Shown: one piece after another, positions 62,006 to 64,000 of the stretch | Numbering within the stretch: position 1 is the first letter of the stretch | Layout of the letters: every line of letters begins with the position of its first letter | Made by a program: the position numbers and the translations under genes | Origin: Chloracidobacterium sp. | GTDB taxonomy: Bacteria; Acidobacteriota; Blastocatellia; Pyrinomonadales; Pyrinomonadaceae | Assembly: GCA_016716365.1 (NCBI GenBank) | Contig: JADJWM010000018.1 | Span: 806,001 to 870,000, forward strand | DNA length: 64,000 nucleotides | Direction of reading: 5' to 3' | Notes under the pieces: generated by a model | What the model was told of the DNA's origin: nothing | The model's database searches: none | Seen by the model: only the letters and a program-made list of their open reading frames with translations

Positions 62006-62779
62006 TTAGTCAGTCACATAGATCCGCTGAAGCGTCTCAAAATCGAGAAGCCTAATATCAACATCGACCGGCGTGTCTTCGAAGAGCTGTTTGTTGAGCC
62101 GCTGCCGAAGCAAGGCGTCGTCCTCGACCGATAGCTGGGTTATAAGTACAAGCATCAGACTGAGTTTCGCGCTAACACCCTGCTGCTGAAACCCTCTTTT
62201 TACCACCGCGATCTTACGCAGCATCGCGTCCACCTTGTCTTGTCTTATGTCCGGAGCGAGAATGAATGAAACATCGATACAGCTTACGACATTTTTTCTG
62301 ATCAGGACCGCATTGAATGGTATACCCCCGATCGTGACGTGCCGCATCAATGGGACGCTTTCCTGGTTTTGGATCTCGCGTAATGCCAGATCCTCGGCCA
62401 CTACATAGGTCGACTGGAGATCATTGATCTGATCCGGGCCGACATTAAGGATCGTTGCCAGCTGGCCCACTTCGACGTTCAGCCCCTCTTTCTGGACATC
62501 CGGCAGCGCTGACGCCCAGCGAACGCCTTTCTCCGACAAGGCCGCCGAACTTCGACCGCGGTCGGCAATAAGACGGCCGGCAACCGATAACGAGGCGGCC
62601 AAAGCAAGTGCCGAAACTGCAGCCATCAGCCAGCTCCCGGCGGCCAGGCTGAGGATCAGCAGGAGAAGCAACCCGCCGGCGGCCGCTCCGGCAATAACGA
62701 GCCAGATGCCCGCCAGACGCGGTGCCCTGAAAACTTCAAACGTATTTTCCACGCGTTTGTCGACCAAAAGAGCGCTCAA
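62006..62779 (-). CDS. Membrane protein of unknown function
   Basis: 257 residues. Two adjacent membrane helices near residues 22-68 (AGIWLVIAGAAAGGLLLLLILSLAAGSWLMAAVSALALAASLSVAG) are followed by a long cytosolic alpha/beta domain (LNVEVGQLATILNVGPDQINDLQSTYVVAEDLALREIQNQESVPLMRHVTIGGIPFNAVLIRKNVVSCIDVSFILAP). The TTG start overlaps the TGA of the PfkB kinase (TTGA), so translation is coupled to it. No family recognised. Confidence 0.75.
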   Translation of the reverse strand: MSALLVDKRVENTFEVFRAPRLAGIWLVIAGAAAGGLLLLLILSLAAGSWLMAAVSALALAASLSVAGRLIADRGRSSAALSEKGVRWASALPDVQKEGLNVEVGQLATILNVGPDQINDLQSTYVVAEDLALREIQNQESVPLMRHVTIGGIPFNAVLIRKNVVSCIDVSFILAPDIRQDKVDAMLRKIAVVKRGFQQQGVSAKLSLMLVLITQLSVEDDALLRQRLNKQLFEDTPVDVDIRLLDFETLQRIYVTD

Positions 62780-63711
62780 GCCGCGGCGGTCCGTTCGAAA
62801 GGTATGTCGTCGAAATGGGTCATCTGTTTGAATTCCTTGAATCTTTCGTTGATCTCAGGATAATCCAGTTCGTGCACCCGTTCGGTCCCGAATTTCTCGA
62901 CATTGAACGAAGCCATTACGGAACCATAGATCATCGCCCGACGCATCGTTTCATCGTTGATCTCATTCTGCGCGGCAAGATAGCCCATGAAGCCGCCGGC
63001 AAAAGTGTCCCCTGCGCCGGTCGGGTCGAAAACGCTTTCGAGGGGATAGGCCGGTGCCGCAAAATAGCCGTCCTTAGTAAATAGTGTGGCCCCGTATTCG
63101 CCCCTTTTTATTACGACCGCTTTGAGCCCCAGGTCCAGGATCGATCGTGCGGCCCTGTAAATACTCGGTTCGTCCGTCAACTGTCTTGCCTCGGCGTCGT
63201 TGATGATTATGCAGTCGACCACTTTGATCGTCTCGATCACCGCATCTTTCATAGACGAGATCCAGTAGTTCATCGTGTCCATCGCGACGAAACGGGCGTC
63301 GGGGCACTGCTCCCGCACCCCCTTCTGAAGCATCGGAAGGATATTTGCCAGGAAAAGGAGTCTTGCGGACCGGGAGCGATCGGAAAGTTTGGGATCAAAG
63401 GTCTCGAAAACGTTCAACTGTGTGTCGAGCGTGTGGGCCGTATTCATATCGTAATCGTAACGGCCGCTCCAGAAAAAGGTCTTGCCGTCCGGTACGACCT
63501 CGATATCGTCCGTATTGATATGATGGCGTTTGAAAACATCCCATTCCGAGTCGGTGAAATCCCCGCCGACCACGCCGACGGCGTTCACTTCGGTGAAGAA
63601 ACTCGCCGAGAGGCCAAAGTGCGTCGCGGCACCGCCAAGAACCCTTTCGCGTTTTCCGAACGGCGTCTCAAGCGCATCGAACGCGACCGAACCTACAACT
63701 GTTAGTGACAT
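62776..63711 (-). CDS. PfkB-family sugar/nucleoside kinase
   Basis: 311 residues from the ATG at 63711 (MSLTVVGSVAFDALETPFGK); the frame is open to 63774 without family sequence. ATP-dependent kinase fold: GGAATHFGLSASFF, VGVVGGDF, the D-T-G-A-G-D anion hole in DPTGAGDTFAGGFMGYLAAQ, and IINDAEARQLTD with VVIKRGEYGATLF. The substrate (ribose, adenosine or another ribokinase-type sugar) is not determined. It forms a coupled pair with the downstream membrane protein. Confidence 0.9.
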   Translation of the reverse strand: MSLTVVGSVAFDALETPFGKRERVLGGAATHFGLSASFFTEVNAVGVVGGDFTDSEWDVFKRHHINTDDIEVVPDGKTFFWSGRYDYDMNTAHTLDTQLNVFETFDPKLSDRSRSARLLFLANILPMLQKGVREQCPDARFVAMDTMNYWISSMKDAVIETIKVVDCIIINDAEARQLTDEPSIYRAARSILDLGLKAVVIKRGEYGATLFTKDGYFAAPAYPLESVFDPTGAGDTFAGGFMGYLAAQNEINDETMRRAMIYGSVMASFNVEKFGTERVHELDYPEINERFKEFKQMTHFDDIPFERTAAA

Positions 63712-63799
63712 AAGTAAAGTGGTCGGTAGTCGGCGGTCAGTCATCAAACAAGGAAATGCACCTTCTTCTGACAACTGGCCAACGGCTACTTCGAATTGT

Positions 63800-64000
63800 T
63801 CATTTTACACGCCAGGGCGGGTTTTTGCGATTGACGCCGGCGTGAAAAAGGCAGATCTGGTTCCCGCTCGGGTCGCTAAGATATGCCTCGCGCCAAAGCC
63901 AGTCGCGGTCTTCCGGATCGCGATCGAAGCCAAGACCGAGAGATCTCAGTCGCTGGACTTCGGCATCAAGATCGCTGCATTCAAAATAGAGGACGATACG
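63800..64000 (-). CDS. VOC (glyoxalase/bleomycin-resistance) family protein, N-terminus outside the window
   Basis: The last 66 residues of a vicinal-oxygen-chelate protein on the minus strand, entering from the right edge and stopping at 63800. It reads RIVLYFECSDLDAEVQRLRSLGLGF, WLWREAYLSDPSGNQICLF and ends RKNPPWRVK. The betaalphabetabetabeta layout and the 'DPSGNxI' metal-edge motif support the call. The reaction is unknown. Confidence 0.75.
   Translation of the reverse strand, partial: RIVLYFECSDLDAEVQRLRSLGLGFDRDPEDRDWLWREAYLSDPSGNQICLFHAGVNRKNPPWRVK

Overview
The window is a dense, moderately GC-rich bacterial chromosome segment with no phage, plasmid, rRNA or tRNA genes that I can recognise. 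The gene set suggests an aerobic, heterotrophic, Gram-negative bacterium. It includes an RND efflux triad with an outer-membrane channel, a type IV pilus retraction ATPase, an ECF sigma/anti-sigma pair with adhesin-like proteins, a Ser/Thr kinase with TolB-like and TPR regions, many secreted hydrolases, a kynurenine degradation route and a stand-alone methylmalonyl-CoA mutase subunit. The combination and protein style resemble Acidobacteriota of the Blastocatellia/Pyrinomonadaceae type. That placement is inference; no marker gene here proves it.

Layout. 0-17.8 kb: a scattered tryptophan/kynurenine catabolic region, mostly on the minus strand. It holds kynureninase (cut by the left edge), aminocarboxymuconate-semialdehyde decarboxylase, 3-hydroxyanthranilate dioxygenase, 2-aminomuconate deaminase and 2-aminomuconate semialdehyde dehydrogenase. 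Between them lie a BNR-repeat exoprotein, a CocE-type hydrolase, a methyltransferase, an alcohol dehydrogenase, an exported peptidase T and a cupin. Several genes here carry apparent frameshifts, and a G/C-homopolymer patch at about 13.3 kb looks like damaged sequence. 17.9-21.5 kb: a three-gene cassette of a zinc-ribbon membrane protein, an M48-like protein whose HExxH motif is RExxH, and a very acidic DxDGDG-repeat protein. 21.5-29.7 kb: a P1 peptidase, OsmC, dCTP deaminase, then sigma factor, anti-sigma factor and two adhesin-like proteins, and a large secreted SdrD/carboxypeptidase-regulatory-domain protein. 30.1-39.7 kb: ComM/YifB, a long-chain acyl-CoA synthetase, a divergent sigma-like protein, a composite intergenic repeat, the TPR kinase and a small redox cluster. 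39.9-46.3 kb: the RND triad. 46.5-52.7 kb: two unknown proteins, an MBL-fold enzyme and PilT with an unusual duplicated N-terminus. 52.9-64 kb: an amidohydrolase, methylmalonyl-CoA mutase, an RNA uracil methyltransferase, a canonical M48 protease, CutA, LOG, FabI, a PfkB kinase and a partial VOC protein.

How it works together. The kynurenine enzymes would take 3-hydroxykynurenine to 3-hydroxyanthranilate, ring-open it, decarboxylate it, oxidise the semialdehyde and deaminate 2-aminomuconate toward central metabolism. Kynurenine monooxygenase and tryptophan dioxygenase are not in the window. The most unusual items are the M48-pseudoenzyme/acidic-repeat cassette, a double-hairpin palindromic element inserted in frame inside the aldehyde dehydrogenase with a diverged intergenic copy at 50.8 kb, the degenerate duplicated PilT domain, and the sigma-like protein at 34.6 kb.
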